DNA of 64,000 bases, taken from Thermotoga maritima MSB8 (GTDB lineage: Bacteria > Thermotogota > Thermotogae > Thermotogales > Thermotogaceae). The DNA lies in the NCBI RefSeq assembly GCF_000008545.1, contig NC_000853.1, positions 262,465-326,464 on the forward strand, in the 5' to 3' direction. The position numbers and the translations under genes were made by a program. Positions 35,637-45,711 of this stretch are shown one piece after another. The notes beneath the pieces are model-generated. The model was not told the origin of the DNA. It made no database searches and saw only the letters and a program-made list of their open reading frames with translations. Position 1 is the first letter of the stretch. Each line of letters opens with the position of its first letter.

Positions 35637-36707
35637 ATGGAATATCTGATGAGCCACATTGAAAAGGAGTTCTTCGGAGCAACTTCTGAGGGAATACCTG
35701 TATATCAGTACACACTCATAAACAAAAATGGAATGATGGCAAAAATCATCACTTATGGTGCGATAGTTAGAGAGTTGTGGGTGCCAGACAGTTCTGGCAC
35801 CCTTTCTGATGTTGTTTTGGGATTTGACACGCTCCAGGAGTACGAAGCAAAGAACTCGAACTTCTTCTTCGGAGCGATAGTGGGAAGATACGCGAACAGA
35901 ATAGCCGGTGGAAGATTCGAGATCGACGGAGTCACCTATCAGCTTGCCCTGAACGATGGAGATCGCCCAAACGCGCTCCACGGTGGTGTGAAGGGATTCT
36001 ACACCAGGGTCTTCAAAGCCGTCCCCATGAAAACACCCACTGGACCTTTCCTTGTTCTGAAGTATTTGAGCCACGATGGCGAAGAAGGCTATCCTGGCAA
36101 TCTGGATCTCACAGTTATCTACACTCTCACAAACGAAAACGAGCTGAAGGTAGAGTATCGTGCCACAACGGATAAACCCACCGTTGTGAACCTCACACAA
36201 CATTCCTACTTCAATCTCTCCGGCGAGGGAACAATCCTCGATCATGAACTCAAGATAAACGCAGACAGTTACACCCCCGTTGATGATAACCTCATACCAA
36301 CAGGAGAGATTGCACCGGTTGAAGGCACACCGTTCGATTTGAGATCTTTCAAAGTTCTGAGAGACGCCATCGAACCGTTGAAAAGCACTACAACAAAAGG
36401 TTTCGATATAAACTACGTTTTAAACGGTGAAGATGGAAAGCTGAAGCTTGCAGCTGTTCTAAGAGACAAGAGATCTCGTCGAAGGATGGAGGTCTACACA
36501 ACAGAGCCGGGTCTTCAACTCTACACGGGAAACTTCCTCGATGTGAAGGGAAAATGCGGTACATACTACGGACCGTACTCAGGTTTGTGTCTTGAAGCAC
36601 AGCACTTCCCCGATTCTCCAAATCATGCAAACTTTCCAAGCACCATCTTGAGACCAGGTGAGGAGTACAGACAGGTTACTGTTTATAGATTTTCTGTTGA
36701 AGTTTGA
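35637..36707 (+). CDS. galM: Aldose 1-epimerase (mutarotase)
   Basis: 356 residues, galactose-mutarotase fold. Conserved segments: TYGAIVRELWVPD, GRYANRIAGGRF, LHGGVKGF, NLTQHSYFNLSG with the catalytic histidine, and LYTGNF. It interconverts anomers, here probably of L-arabinose freed by the two arabinofuranosidases so that AraA can use it. CAGGAGGAG precedes the ATG. 28 bases after abfA. Confidence 0.92.
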   Translation: MEYLMSHIEKEFFGATSEGIPVYQYTLINKNGMMAKIITYGAIVRELWVPDSSGTLSDVVLGFDTLQEYEAKNSNFFFGAIVGRYANRIAGGRFEIDGVTYQLALNDGDRPNALHGGVKGFYTRVFKAVPMKTPTGPFLVLKYLSHDGEEGYPGNLDLTVIYTLTNENELKVEYRATTDKPTVVNLTQHSYFNLSGEGTILDHELKINADSYTPVDDNLIPTGEIAPVEGTPFDLRSFKVLRDAIEPLKSTTTKGFDINYVLNGEDGKLKLAAVLRDKRSRRRMEVYTTEPGLQLYTGNFLDVKGKCGTYYGPYSGLCLEAQHFPDSPNHANFPSTILRPGEEYRQVTVYRFSVEV

Positions 36708-36783
36708 AAACAAAAACGGAACTGTGATACCTTGTTGTGTGGATAATTTTGACTGTACGTTTACCCATAAAGGAGGTAAAAGC

Positions 36784-37422
36784 ATGTACGAAAAAGAAAG
36801 GAAAGAGCTATACAATGCCCATCTTCTGTTGGAAAAATACGGTCTTGTCGCTTACACAAGCGGTAACGTGAGTGTGAGAATCGGTGATCATGTTCTGATA
36901 AAGCCCTCCGGTGTTCCATACACCGAGCTGAAACCAGAGGACTTCGTCGTGGTGGACCTTGAAGGAAACGTGATCGAGGGAGAGAAGAAACCCTCCGTCG
37001 ATACAGCTACACATCTGTATCTCTACAAACACCTCGACTGGGCAAAATCCGTGATTCACACTCATTCAACATTCGCCATGGTGTGGGCAATTCTCGAAAA
37101 ATCAATCCCCGTTCTTTGCACGGCACATGCGGATGTTTTCGGAGAGGAGATTCCTCTTACAGAATACGCTCCTGTAGGATCCGAGGCGATTGGAAAAGCT
37201 GTCGTGAAAGTGATTGGAAAATCCGGTGCTGTTCTTCTCAGAAAACACGGTGTTATGATCGTGGGGACCTCTGTGGACGATGCAGTGAAAAAGGCGATTT
37301 TCCTTGAGGAGGTAGCAAAGGCAGCGTACTTTGCGACACTTGCAGGAAAACCCACACCATTGCCACCTGACGAGGTGGATCATCTCTACAATCAGTACCA
37401 CACCAAGTACGGTCAGAAGTGA
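36784..37422 (+). CDS. araD: L-ribulose-5-phosphate 4-epimerase
   Basis: 212 residues, class II aldolase/AraD fold. ATG 36784 is 6 bases behind AAAGGAGGT; the frame is open further upstream but that part overlaps galM and is not conserved. Zinc-binding and active-site segments: YTSGNVSVR, IKPSGVPY, VIHTHSTFAM, and LLRKHGVM. Converts L-ribulose-5-phosphate to D-xylulose-5-phosphate. The 76-base gap to galM contains a GTACGT half palindrome but no convincing promoter. Confidence 0.93.
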   Translation: MYEKERKELYNAHLLLEKYGLVAYTSGNVSVRIGDHVLIKPSGVPYTELKPEDFVVVDLEGNVIEGEKKPSVDTATHLYLYKHLDWAKSVIHTHSTFAMVWAILEKSIPVLCTAHADVFGEEIPLTEYAPVGSEAIGKAVVKVIGKSGAVLLRKHGVMIVGTSVDDAVKKAIFLEEVAKAAYFATLAGKPTPLPPDEVDHLYNQYHTKYGQK

Positions 37423-37433
37423 GGAGGGGGAAC

Positions 37434-38954
37434 ATGTACCTCATCGGAAGTGATATAGGAACTCAGGGGACGAAATCCGTCATTGTGAACGAAAAAGGAG
37501 AAGTACTCGCTGAGGCTTTCAGAGAGTACGAAGTCATAACTCCAAAACCAAACTGGGCAGAACAGTGGCCTGATGTCTGGGTTAAAGCAGTCTTTGAAAC
37601 TGTAAAAGAAGTGGTGGAGAAATCTGGGGTATCGAAGAAAGAAATAGCTGGGATTGCCATTAGCGGGCTCTACGGTGGATCGGGCATTCCAGTTGACAGG
37701 AACATGCAACCCCTCAGACCCTGCCTCATCTGGATGGACAGAAGAGCGGTGAAAGAGACGGAGTGGGTGAAACAGAACGTTCCCAAGGAAAAGCTCTTCG
37801 AAATCACAGGAAATTACGTGGATTCGTACTTTGGCTTTACGAAAATCATGTGGATCAGAAACAACGAACCAGAGATCTGGGAAAAGATCTACAAGTTCAT
37901 CACTCCTAAGGACTACGTGATCTATCAAATGACGGGAGAAGTTGTCATCGACTATTCCTCTGCTGGAAACCTGGGTGGTGTTTTTGACATCAGAAAGCTC
38001 ACCTGGTCCAAGGAGATGTGCGATGTTCTCGGAATACCAATTGAGTTTCTCCCCGAGAGAATAGTGAAGTCTTCTGACGTGGTTGGAAGAGTGACGAAAG
38101 AAGCTTCAGAATTGTGCGGACTCCTTGAGGGAACACCCGTAGTGGCCGGTGGAATAGACGCTCCAGTTGCCCAGCTTTCTGCCGGTGCACTTGAGGAGGG
38201 AGAACACGTTGCGATGGTGGGTACTTCCACCTGCTGGGGAACGGTCCACGACGGTTCGAAACTGGCTTTCGGGCTTGTGAATTATCCTTATGTGGTTTAC
38301 GACACTGAAAGGATCTACACATTTGGAGGGTCCGCTACAACGGGGGCTCTCGCCAGGTGGTTTAAAGAACAGTTCGGTGAGAGCGAGACAATCGTCGGTG
38401 AAAGAACTGGCATCTCACCGTACCAGCTCTTTGACAAGGAGGTAGCAAACATCCCTGCTGGAAGCGAGGGTATCATCGTTCTTCCATACTTCATGGGTGA
38501 AAGATCTCCGATATGGGATCCTACCGCAAGGGGTGTGTTCTTTGGGGTCACTCTCTATCACAAGAGAGCACACCTCTACAGGGCACTAATGGAAGGAGGA
38601 GCGTATGCCCTGAGACACAACATGGAAGAGGGTTTGAAAGCTGGTTTGAAACTGAACGACGAATGCTGGATCGTCGGTGGCGTTTCCAAGTCTTCTGTGT
38701 GGGTTAAAATATTCGCGGATGTTACTGGTTTCAAGATGAGGCAGGTTGCAAGCCTTGTGGAGGCTCCTTACGGAGATGCCTTCCTTGCGGGACTCGGAAC
38801 AGGCGTTATAGACAAGCCCGAGAGAATAAAAGAGTGGGTGAAATACAGAGATCCCGTGGAGCCAGATCCGGAGAACAAGAAGATCTACGACAGGTACTAC
38901 GAAATATACAGAGAGCTCTATGAGAGAACAAAAGACCTGATGGCGAGGTTGTGA
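37434..38954 (+). CDS. araB: FGGY-family sugar kinase, probable L-ribulokinase
   Basis: 506 residues; ATG 37434 is behind GAGGAGGGGG. FGGY carbohydrate kinase: LIGSDIGTQGTKSVIV phosphate loop, GGIDAPVAQLSAGAL, GTSTCWG and PYGDAFLAGLGTGVI near the end. By length and sequence it looks closer to the xylulokinase/gluconokinase branch than to canonical AraB (about 560 residues). Assignment as L-ribulokinase comes from its place between araD and araM in an AraR operon. Specificity for another sugar, such as xylulose, cannot be excluded. Confidence 0.85.
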   Translation: MYLIGSDIGTQGTKSVIVNEKGEVLAEAFREYEVITPKPNWAEQWPDVWVKAVFETVKEVVEKSGVSKKEIAGIAISGLYGGSGIPVDRNMQPLRPCLIWMDRRAVKETEWVKQNVPKEKLFEITGNYVDSYFGFTKIMWIRNNEPEIWEKIYKFITPKDYVIYQMTGEVVIDYSSAGNLGGVFDIRKLTWSKEMCDVLGIPIEFLPERIVKSSDVVGRVTKEASELCGLLEGTPVVAGGIDAPVAQLSAGALEEGEHVAMVGTSTCWGTVHDGSKLAFGLVNYPYVVYDTERIYTFGGSATTGALARWFKEQFGESETIVGERTGISPYQLFDKEVANIPAGSEGIIVLPYFMGERSPIWDPTARGVFFGVTLYHKRAHLYRALMEGGAYALRHNMEEGLKAGLKLNDECWIVGGVSKSSVWVKIFADVTGFKMRQVASLVEAPYGDAFLAGLGTGVIDKPERIKEWVKYRDPVEPDPENKKIYDRYYEIYRELYERTKDLMARL

Positions 38955-38957
38955 GGG

Positions 38958-40169
38958 ATGAAGGATATCCTGGGAAAAACCTTCGAGTGCAGTTGCGGGA
39001 AAACTCATGAGGTTCCAGATATAGAAATCCTGGAGACATCCATAAGAGAGGCACCGGATGTTTTTTCGGATGCGTTTTTCATAGCAGACCTGAACACCGC
39101 TTCCCTGGTGGACTTGCCCGGGAAGCGGTCTTTCGTTTTCAACGAGAGAAGACCCCTTGCAACGATGGAAAACGTTGAAAAAATAGTGAAAGCATCTGGA
39201 GATTTCCCAGAGATCGTATCGATTGGATCTGGCAGCCTCACAGACATAGCAAGATACGCGGCATATCTTTCTGGAAAGCGTTTCTCGTGTGTTCCTACAG
39301 CGCCTTCTGTGGATGCTTATACTTCCACCGTGGCGCCCATCCTGGTGAACGGTGTGAAAAAGACCTTCATGGCGATTCCCCCCAGGAGAATCCTTTTAGA
39401 TATCGAGGTGTTGAGAAACGCACCGATGGACCTTTTGAGAGCTGGCGTAGGAGACATCGTTGCCAAGATTCCCGCGAGAATGGACTGGATTCTTTCACAT
39501 ATCGTTACGGGTGAATACATCTGTGACTTCGTCTGGGACGACATGAAAGATCTGTTGAAAGAAATTCTTTTGAAGTCAAAGGACATTCTCAACAGAGAAA
39601 GAAGCGCCATCAAAACACTCATAGAGGCCCATCTCGTTTCGGGAATCAACATGGTCATCATGGGAAATTCAAGGCCGGCGTCCGGTGCAGAACACATGGT
39701 TTCCCATCTGATAGAGATGTTTCACGAAGAAAAAGAGGAGATGCCTCCTTTCCATGGCCTGACAGTGATGATAGGAGTTTTTGTTTCGATGAAGGCGTAC
39801 GAGGCACTTGTAGAGAAAAAAGAGATACCTCTAGAAGAGTACTCCATTGAGGAAAGAAGGAAAGAACTTCTTGAGCTCTTCGAAGAAAGAAAAGTAGAAG
39901 AATTTTTAAAAACATATGCCGGGAAGAAACTCCCAAAAATCGAAGCAGATATAGTCAGAGAACCAATGGAAAGCATCTATAAGGAATTTTTCCCCCATCT
40001 CAAAAGAACTCTTGAGACGATAGATGTGAACTCGATGATCAACAGCTACAGCAAAGACTTTCTGTCAAAAGTTGTACGTCTCGCAAACACCATAAGGGAC
40101 AGGTTCACCGTCCTGGATGTCTTTGATGAGATGAAGATCCTCAAGAATTTTTCCAAAATAGTGTTTTGA
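38958..40169 (+). CDS. araM: AraM-type sn-glycerol-1-phosphate dehydrogenase family protein
   Basis: 403 residues, three bases after araB. Metal-dependent alcohol dehydrogenase family with the dinucleotide site GSGSLTDIARYAA, VPTAPSVDAYTS, GVGDIVAK, and metal ligands expected in SGAEHMVSH and PPFHGLTV. AraM in Bacillus makes sn-glycerol-1-phosphate from DHAP, the archaeal-type lipid backbone. Why it is inside arabinose operons is not settled. The N-terminus has a CSCGKTHEVP cysteine pair, an added feature. Last gene of the operon. Confidence 0.85.
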   Translation: MKDILGKTFECSCGKTHEVPDIEILETSIREAPDVFSDAFFIADLNTASLVDLPGKRSFVFNERRPLATMENVEKIVKASGDFPEIVSIGSGSLTDIARYAAYLSGKRFSCVPTAPSVDAYTSTVAPILVNGVKKTFMAIPPRRILLDIEVLRNAPMDLLRAGVGDIVAKIPARMDWILSHIVTGEYICDFVWDDMKDLLKEILLKSKDILNRERSAIKTLIEAHLVSGINMVIMGNSRPASGAEHMVSHLIEMFHEEKEEMPPFHGLTVMIGVFVSMKAYEALVEKKEIPLEEYSIEERRKELLELFEERKVEEFLKTYAGKKLPKIEADIVREPMESIYKEFFPHLKRTLETIDVNSMINSYSKDFLSKVVRLANTIRDRFTVLDVFDEMKILKNFSKIVF

Positions 40170-40227
40170 AACATTCCAGGAGTCCGGTATAATTTTTGTT
40201 GAAAATCATAACTCTATAGATATATCT
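40166..40227 (+). promoter_or_regulatory. Promoter and palindrome upstream of the PadR/exporter operon
   Basis: TTGAAA (40166-40171), a 16-base spacer, TATAAT (40188-40193), then the perfect 10-bp palindrome AGATATATCT at 40218-40227, ten bases before the PadR start. It is a likely PadR operator controlling its own operon. Confidence 0.6.
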
Positions 40228-40236
40228 GGTGACAGT

Positions 40237-40689
40237 ATGAGAGATACGAAAGGGCATCTGAAATTTCTGGTTCTTCACATAATTTCTCAACAACCCTCTC
40301 ATGGGTACTACATAATGAAGAAGATCTCCCAGATAATAGGGGCAGAGCCTCCGAGCCCTGGTGCGCTCTACCCGATACTCTCTTCTCTCAGGAAGCAAAA
40401 GTACATCGAAACGTACAACGAGGGGAAAAGAAAGGTTTACCGTTTGACTGATAAGGGGAGAAAGTATCTGGAAGAACACAAAGAAGAGATCAAGAAAGCT
40501 CTGGATTTTGCAGAGAGATTCAGAGTCTTTTCTGAAATTTGTGGTCTTTCCTTGAGAAATGTAGTGGATGTGATTTTCAAAAACGCGAAAGATCTCACAC
40601 CGGAACAAAAGAAGAAATTAAAACACGCCACGGAAGACTTTGAAAGGAACGTATACAACATCATCTACGGAGGGAAAAACTCGAAATGA
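40237..40689 (+). CDS. PadR-family transcriptional regulator
   Basis: 150 residues. PadR winged helix ([56 protein letters not shown]) with a C-terminal dimerising helical part. PadR proteins often repress neighbouring drug exporter genes and release DNA on binding the drug. Its stop overlaps the exporter start by 4 bases, so it should regulate that pump. GGTGA before the ATG. Confidence 0.92.
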
Positions 40690-42419
40690 AAACACTCGCC
40701 AGATATTTAAAGCCGTACTGGATATTTGCCGTTCTCGCACCGCTTTTCATGGTTGTAGAAGTGATATGTGATCTTTCACAACCCACTCTTTTGGCACGTA
40801 TTGTCGACGAAGGAATCGCGCGTGGAGACTTTTCTCTGGTTTTGAAAACAGGGATCCTCATGTTGATAGTGGCACTGATAGGTGCGGTGGGAGGAATAGG
40901 CTGCACGGTCTTCGCGAGCTATGCCAGTCAGAACTTTGGAGCCGACTTGAGGCGAGATCTCTTCAGAAAAGTTCTGAGTTTTTCTATTTCCAATGTGAAC
41001 AGATTCCACACTTCATCTTTGATAACGCGTCTCACCAACGACGTCACGCAGCTTCAAAACTTGGTGATGATGCTTCTCAGGATCGTTGTCAGAGCGCCTC
41101 TTCTCTTTGTGGGTGGAATAGTCATGGCAGTGTCTATCAACGTGAAGCTTTCTTCCGTTTTGATCTTTTTGATACCTCCCATCGTTCTCCTCTTTGTGTG
41201 GCTCACTAAGAAAGGGAATCCTCTTTTTCGAAAGATTCAAGAGAGCACCGACGAGGTCAACAGAGTCGTGAGAGAAAATCTCCTGGGTGTCAGGGTAGTG
41301 AGGGCCTTTCGAAGAGAAGAATACGAGAATGAGAACTTTCGGAAAGCAAACGAGTCTCTGAGAAGATCCATCATCAGTGCCTTTTCACTCATTGTTTTCG
41401 CACTGCCCCTTTTCATATTCATCGTGAATATGGGGATGATCGCCGTCCTGTGGTTTGGAGGGGTTCTCGTTAGAAACAACCAGATGGAGATAGGAAGCAT
41501 CATGGCATACACGAATTACCTCATGCAGATCATGTTCTCTCTCATGATGATCGGAAACATTCTCAATTTCATTGTAAGAGCCAGTGCTTCTGCAAAGAGA
41601 GTTCTCGAGGTGTTGAACGAAAAACCTGCGATTGAAGAAGCGGACAATGCCTTAGCACTTCCAAATGTGGAGGGGAGCGTTTCCTTCGAAAATGTCGAAT
41701 TCAGATACTTCGAAAACACCGATCCTGTTCTCAGTGGAGTGAACTTCTCCGTTAAACCAGGATCACTCGTTGCCGTTCTGGGTGAAACAGGGTCCGGAAA
41801 GAGCACCCTCATGAACCTCATTCCAAGACTCATCGATCCAGAACGTGGACGTGTGGAAGTCGATGAACTGGATGTTCGGACGGTGAAGCTGAAAGATCTG
41901 AGAGGTCACATATCTGCTGTTCCTCAGGAAACCGTGCTGTTTTCGGGAACCATCAAAGAGAACCTGAAATGGGGAAGAGAAGACGCCACAGATGATGAAA
42001 TCGTGGAGGCGGCGAAGATCGCTCAGATACACGATTTCATAATCAGTCTGCCCGAAGGATACGATTCTCGCGTCGAAAGAGGGGGGAGAAACTTCTCGGG
42101 AGGTCAGAAACAGAGACTCTCTATAGCCCGTGCTCTTGTAAAAAAACCAAAGGTACTGATACTCGACGACTGCACGAGTTCAGTGGATCCCATAACTGAG
42201 AAAAGAATACTGGATGGGTTGAAGCGATACACGAAGGGATGTACGACCTTCATCATCACTCAGAAGATCCCAACGGCTCTTCTCGCCGATAAGATCCTGG
42301 TCCTTCATGAAGGGAAAGTAGCGGGATTTGGCACCCACAAAGAGTTGCTCGAACACTGCAAACCCTATCGAGAGATATATGAATCCCAGTTTGGAAACGG
42401 GGTGATGAACGATGCCTGA
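40686..42419 (+). CDS. Heterodimeric ABC exporter, subunit with the degenerate catalytic site (TM287-type)
   Basis: 577 residues: six-helix transmembrane domain then a nucleotide-binding domain. Walker [10 protein letters not shown] at 366-374, intact signature FSGGQ, but the catalytic Glu after Walker B is Asp ([10 protein letters not shown]495) and the switch histidine is Gln (ITQK). Such a subunit binds ATP without hydrolysing it and lends its good signature to the partner's site. It matches the structurally studied T. maritima TM287. Inner membrane; likely exports hydrophobic drugs. Confidence 0.95.
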
Positions 42420-44208
42420 GATCAGAAGAAGGCCACACGGACCAATTTTAGAAAAACCCGCACTGAAAAATCCCACGGCCACGTTGAGAAGACTCCTCGG
42501 TTATCTGAGACCTCACACTTTCACTTTGATCATGGTCTTTGTTTTCGTCACCGTTTCTTCCATACTTGGTGTTCTCTCACCGTATCTCATAGGAAAAACG
42601 ATCGATGTTGTCTTCGTTCCGAGAAGATTCGATCTTCTTCCCAGATACATGCTGATTCTCGGAACGATTTATGCGCTTACGTCTCTTCTCTTCTGGCTTC
42701 AGGGAAAAATCATGTTAACGCTTTCCCAAGATGTTGTTTTTCGTTTGAGAAAGGAGCTTTTCGAGAAACTTCAAAGAGTTCCGGTCGGCTTCTTCGACAG
42801 AACACCTCACGGAGACATCATAAGCAGAGTCATAAACGATGTGGACAATATAAACAACGTTCTTGGAAACAGTATCATTCAGTTCTTCTCGGGAATTGTG
42901 ACACTCGCAGGTGCTGTGATCATGATGTTCAGAGTGAATGTGATCCTTTCACTCGTCACACTCTCAATAGTTCCCTTGACCGTTCTCATCACGCAGATCG
43001 TCTCCAGCCAAACCAGAAAATACTTCTACGAAAATCAAAGAGTCCTCGGCCAGCTCAATGGGATCATAGAAGAAGACATCTCCGGCCTCACTGTGATAAA
43101 ACTCTTCACCCGTGAGGAAAAAGAGATGGAGAAGTTCGACCGGGTGAACGAGAGTCTCAGAAAGGTGGGAACGAAGGCTCAGATCTTTTCAGGTGTTCTC
43201 CCCCCTCTGATGAACATGGTCAACAACCTCGGATTTGCCCTGATCAGCGGTTTTGGAGGATGGCTCGCCTTGAAAGACATAATCACGGTGGGTACCATAG
43301 CCACTTTCATAGGTTACTCAAGGCAGTTCACAAGACCGTTGAACGAGCTTTCTAACCAGTTCAACATGATCCAGATGGCGCTTGCGAGTGCTGAAAGAAT
43401 ATTTGAGATTCTCGATCTGGAGGAAGAAAAAGACGATCCTGATGCTGTGGAACTGAGAGAAGTCAGAGGAGAAATCGAGTTCAAGAATGTCTGGTTCTCC
43501 TACGACAAGAAAAAGCCTGTTCTTAAAGACATAACCTTTCACATAAAACCGGGTCAGAAGGTTGCACTGGTGGGTCCCACAGGGTCCGGAAAGACGACGA
43601 TCGTGAATCTGTTGATGAGATTCTACGACGTGGACAGAGGGCAGATCCTCGTGGATGGTATAGATATAAGAAAAATAAAGAGGAGTTCTCTGAGATCCAG
43701 CATAGGCATCGTCCTTCAGGATACTATTTTGTTTTCCACCACCGTGAAAGAAAACCTCAAATACGGAAATCCTGGCGCTACCGACGAAGAAATAAAAGAA
43801 GCAGCGAAACTGACACATTCCGACCACTTCATAAAGCACCTGCCTGAGGGTTACGAAACGGTCCTCACCGACAACGGTGAAGATCTGAGTCAGGGTCAAA
43901 GACAGCTTCTTGCCATAACAAGAGCTTTCCTTGCGAATCCAAAGATCCTGATACTGGACGAAGCCACCAGCAACGTTGACACAAAGACGGAGAAAAGCAT
44001 ACAGGCAGCCATGTGGAAACTCATGGAGGGGAAGACCAGCATCATCATAGCTCACAGATTGAACACGATAAAAAACGCAGATCTGATCATCGTTTTAAGA
44101 GACGGAGAAATTGTGGAGATGGGAAAACACGATGAGTTGATTCAAAAGCGAGGCTTTTATTACGAGCTCTTCACAAGCCAATACGGTCTCGTTGTAGAAA
44201 AAGAATGA
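42412..44208 (+). CDS. Heterodimeric ABC exporter, catalytic subunit (TM288-type)
   Basis: 598 residues, transmembrane domain plus nucleotide-binding domain. Walker [10 protein letters not shown], catalytic E517 in LDEATSNVD and switch histidine in IAHR are normal, but the signature is altered to LSQGQ. This is the mirror image of its partner, so only one of the two ATP sites in the dimer is complete. Starts 8 bases inside the preceding gene, ensuring paired synthesis. Confidence 0.95.
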
Positions 44209-44230
44209 GCCCCGAGATGGGGCTCATGAA
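44207..44230. terminator. Bidirectional terminator between exporter and pfp
   Basis: 7-bp stem GAGCCCC (44207-44213) with GGGGCTC (44219-44225) and a GAGAT loop. On the minus strand it is followed by ATTCTTTTTC, so it is a good terminator for pfp and a weaker one for the exporter operon. Confidence 0.75.
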
Positions 44231-44234
44231 AGTT

Positions 44235-45494
44235 TTATGGAAGCTCTGTCGTATGCCAGTATTTCTTTTTGAATTCTTCAGGTTCCATCTTTGCGAGCTT
44301 TGCTAGTTTTTCGAGAGTTTCGGGATCTTCGAGATCTTTCTTTTCCAGCCTTATCATGTATTTTCTTGCTACTCTGTAATCTTCCGATCGAACATCCACC
44401 ACTCTCACCTTTGTCCTTCCGGTCTTTGGATCCATGAAAGCGTCGAAGGGAAGAATCTTGATTCTGCCACCAACCACGCACACCATCCCGCCAGGGAGAT
44501 CGGAATAGTCTCCAAGGAGAAATCTCACTGCACCGTAACCGAGTGTTCTGGTGTATACTATGTCGAAAGGTATAGGGCGTGCGCTTCTGAGTTCGTATCC
44601 TATTGTGACATCGACGATGTGGATTCTTTCACCTCTTTCAGCGTATCTCCTCTCGATCGCCCGTTTCAGAATGGTGGCGAGCGGGATCTCTGCAAGTCTC
44701 AGGTGTCCGTGTGGGTCTTTTTCGACTATCACACCGGGAATGTTGGCGAGTTCTTCAGGATCCATCTTTTCTGCGATACCTTCACCTATGACCGCCACTC
44801 CATCGTCTCTTCCCATGAGTTTTCTCTTGAGAATCGCTCCATCAAGAACGTCGCACACTTCTTCGAGCGTCACTCCCTCTTTGAACTCTTCAGGAATGAT
44901 CGTGATCGTTGCACTCGCCGCTTTTCCAACGCCGAGAGCGAGGTGCCCGGCTTCTCTTCCCATCATGGCCACAAAGTACCACCTGTTCGTTGTTCTTGAG
45001 TCTTGCATGAGATTGTAGACGAGCTCTGTGGCTACGTGACGAGCTGTTTCGAAACCGAACGTGGGCATGTTCTCCGGAAGAGGGAGATCGTTGTCTATAG
45101 TCTTTGGAACGTGGACCACCTTTATTTCGCCCTTCGATCTTTCACACACTTTGCTCGCGGAGAACGCGGTGTCGTCCCCGCCGATAGTAACAAGATACTT
45201 TATCCCGAGCTTTTTGAGAGTCTGAACTGTCTTCTCGAGGGTTTCTTCGGATTTGGCAGGATTCACCCTCGAGGTTCTGAGAATGGATCCACCTTCGATG
45301 TGGATTCTGGAGACATCTTCGATGGAAAGTTTTTTCACCATATTCGTTTTTCCCTCTACGAGGTGTTTGAATCCATCGTATATTCCGATCACTTCGAGTC
45401 CGTTGTTTATAGCTTCGATGGTAACAGAACTTATCACACTGTTGATTCCAGGTGCCGGCCCTCCACCAACGAGTATCCCCAATCTTTCAGCCAC
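44235..45494 (-). CDS. pfp: Pyrophosphate-dependent 6-phosphofructokinase
   Basis: 419 residues from GTG behind GGGGAGGGG. PFK fold with GGGPAPGINSV, the GGDDT motif at 105-109, where the second Asp favours PPi over ATP, and PKTIDNDLPLPE at 130 onward; then MGREAGHLALG. Phosphorylates fructose-6-phosphate using PPi, reversibly. Single-gene unit with its own promoter, divergent from citrate synthase. Pairs functionally with PPDK. Confidence 0.95.
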   Translation of the reverse strand: MAERLGILVGGGPAPGINSVISSVTIEAINNGLEVIGIYDGFKHLVEGKTNMVKKLSIEDVSRIHIEGGSILRTSRVNPAKSEETLEKTVQTLKKLGIKYLVTIGGDDTAFSASKVCERSKGEIKVVHVPKTIDNDLPLPENMPTFGFETARHVATELVYNLMQDSRTTNRWYFVAMMGREAGHLALGVGKAASATITIIPEEFKEGVTLEEVCDVLDGAILKRKLMGRDDGVAVIGEGIAEKMDPEELANIPGVIVEKDPHGHLRLAEIPLATILKRAIERRYAERGERIHIVDVTIGYELRSARPIPFDIVYTRTLGYGAVRFLLGDYSDLPGGMVCVVGGRIKILPFDAFMDPKTGRTKVRVVDVRSEDYRVARKYMIRLEKKDLEDPETLEKLAKLAKMEPEEFKKKYWHTTELP

Positions 45495-45530
45495 TTCAAC
45501 CCCTCCCCTTGCTTAATGTCTTCAAAACAT

Positions 45531-45560
45531 ATTCTACCAATTTTTCTGCGAAAGTGTTAA
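45531..45560 (-). promoter_or_regulatory. Promoter of pfp
   Basis: Read on the minus strand: TTAACA (plus-strand 45555-45560), an 18-base spacer, TAGAAT (45531-45536). About 37 bases before the start codon. Confidence 0.65.
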
Positions 45561-45637
45561 ATCTTTTTTGAAATGAAAAGCATTAAAATGCCAGCCTGTG
45601 CCATGCAGTACTGTTTAACTTTACCTTCAAGTTTGTA

Positions 45638-45695
45638 TGGTAAAATTTCCCAAAGCCCTCCTTCATTTTTAATCGTTCCAGTGTATAGTTATACA
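45638..45695 (+). promoter_or_regulatory. Promoter region and candidate operator of the citrate synthase-proline operon
   Basis: An extended -10 TGGTAAAAT at 45638-45646 with a poor -35, followed downstream by the palindrome TGTATA-GT-TATACA (45682-45695) just before the ribosome site. The palindrome could be a repressor site inside the leader, or its TATAGT could be a second -10. Nothing else stands out in the 217-base gap to pfp. Confidence 0.45.
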
Positions 45696-45711
45696 ACACG
45701 GAGGTGTTATT

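Noticed and set aside
36750-36765. GTACGT half-site upstream of araD as a fourth AraR operator
   Set aside because: Only one arm of the palindrome is present and no promoter elements accompany it; araD is adequately explained as part of the operon.
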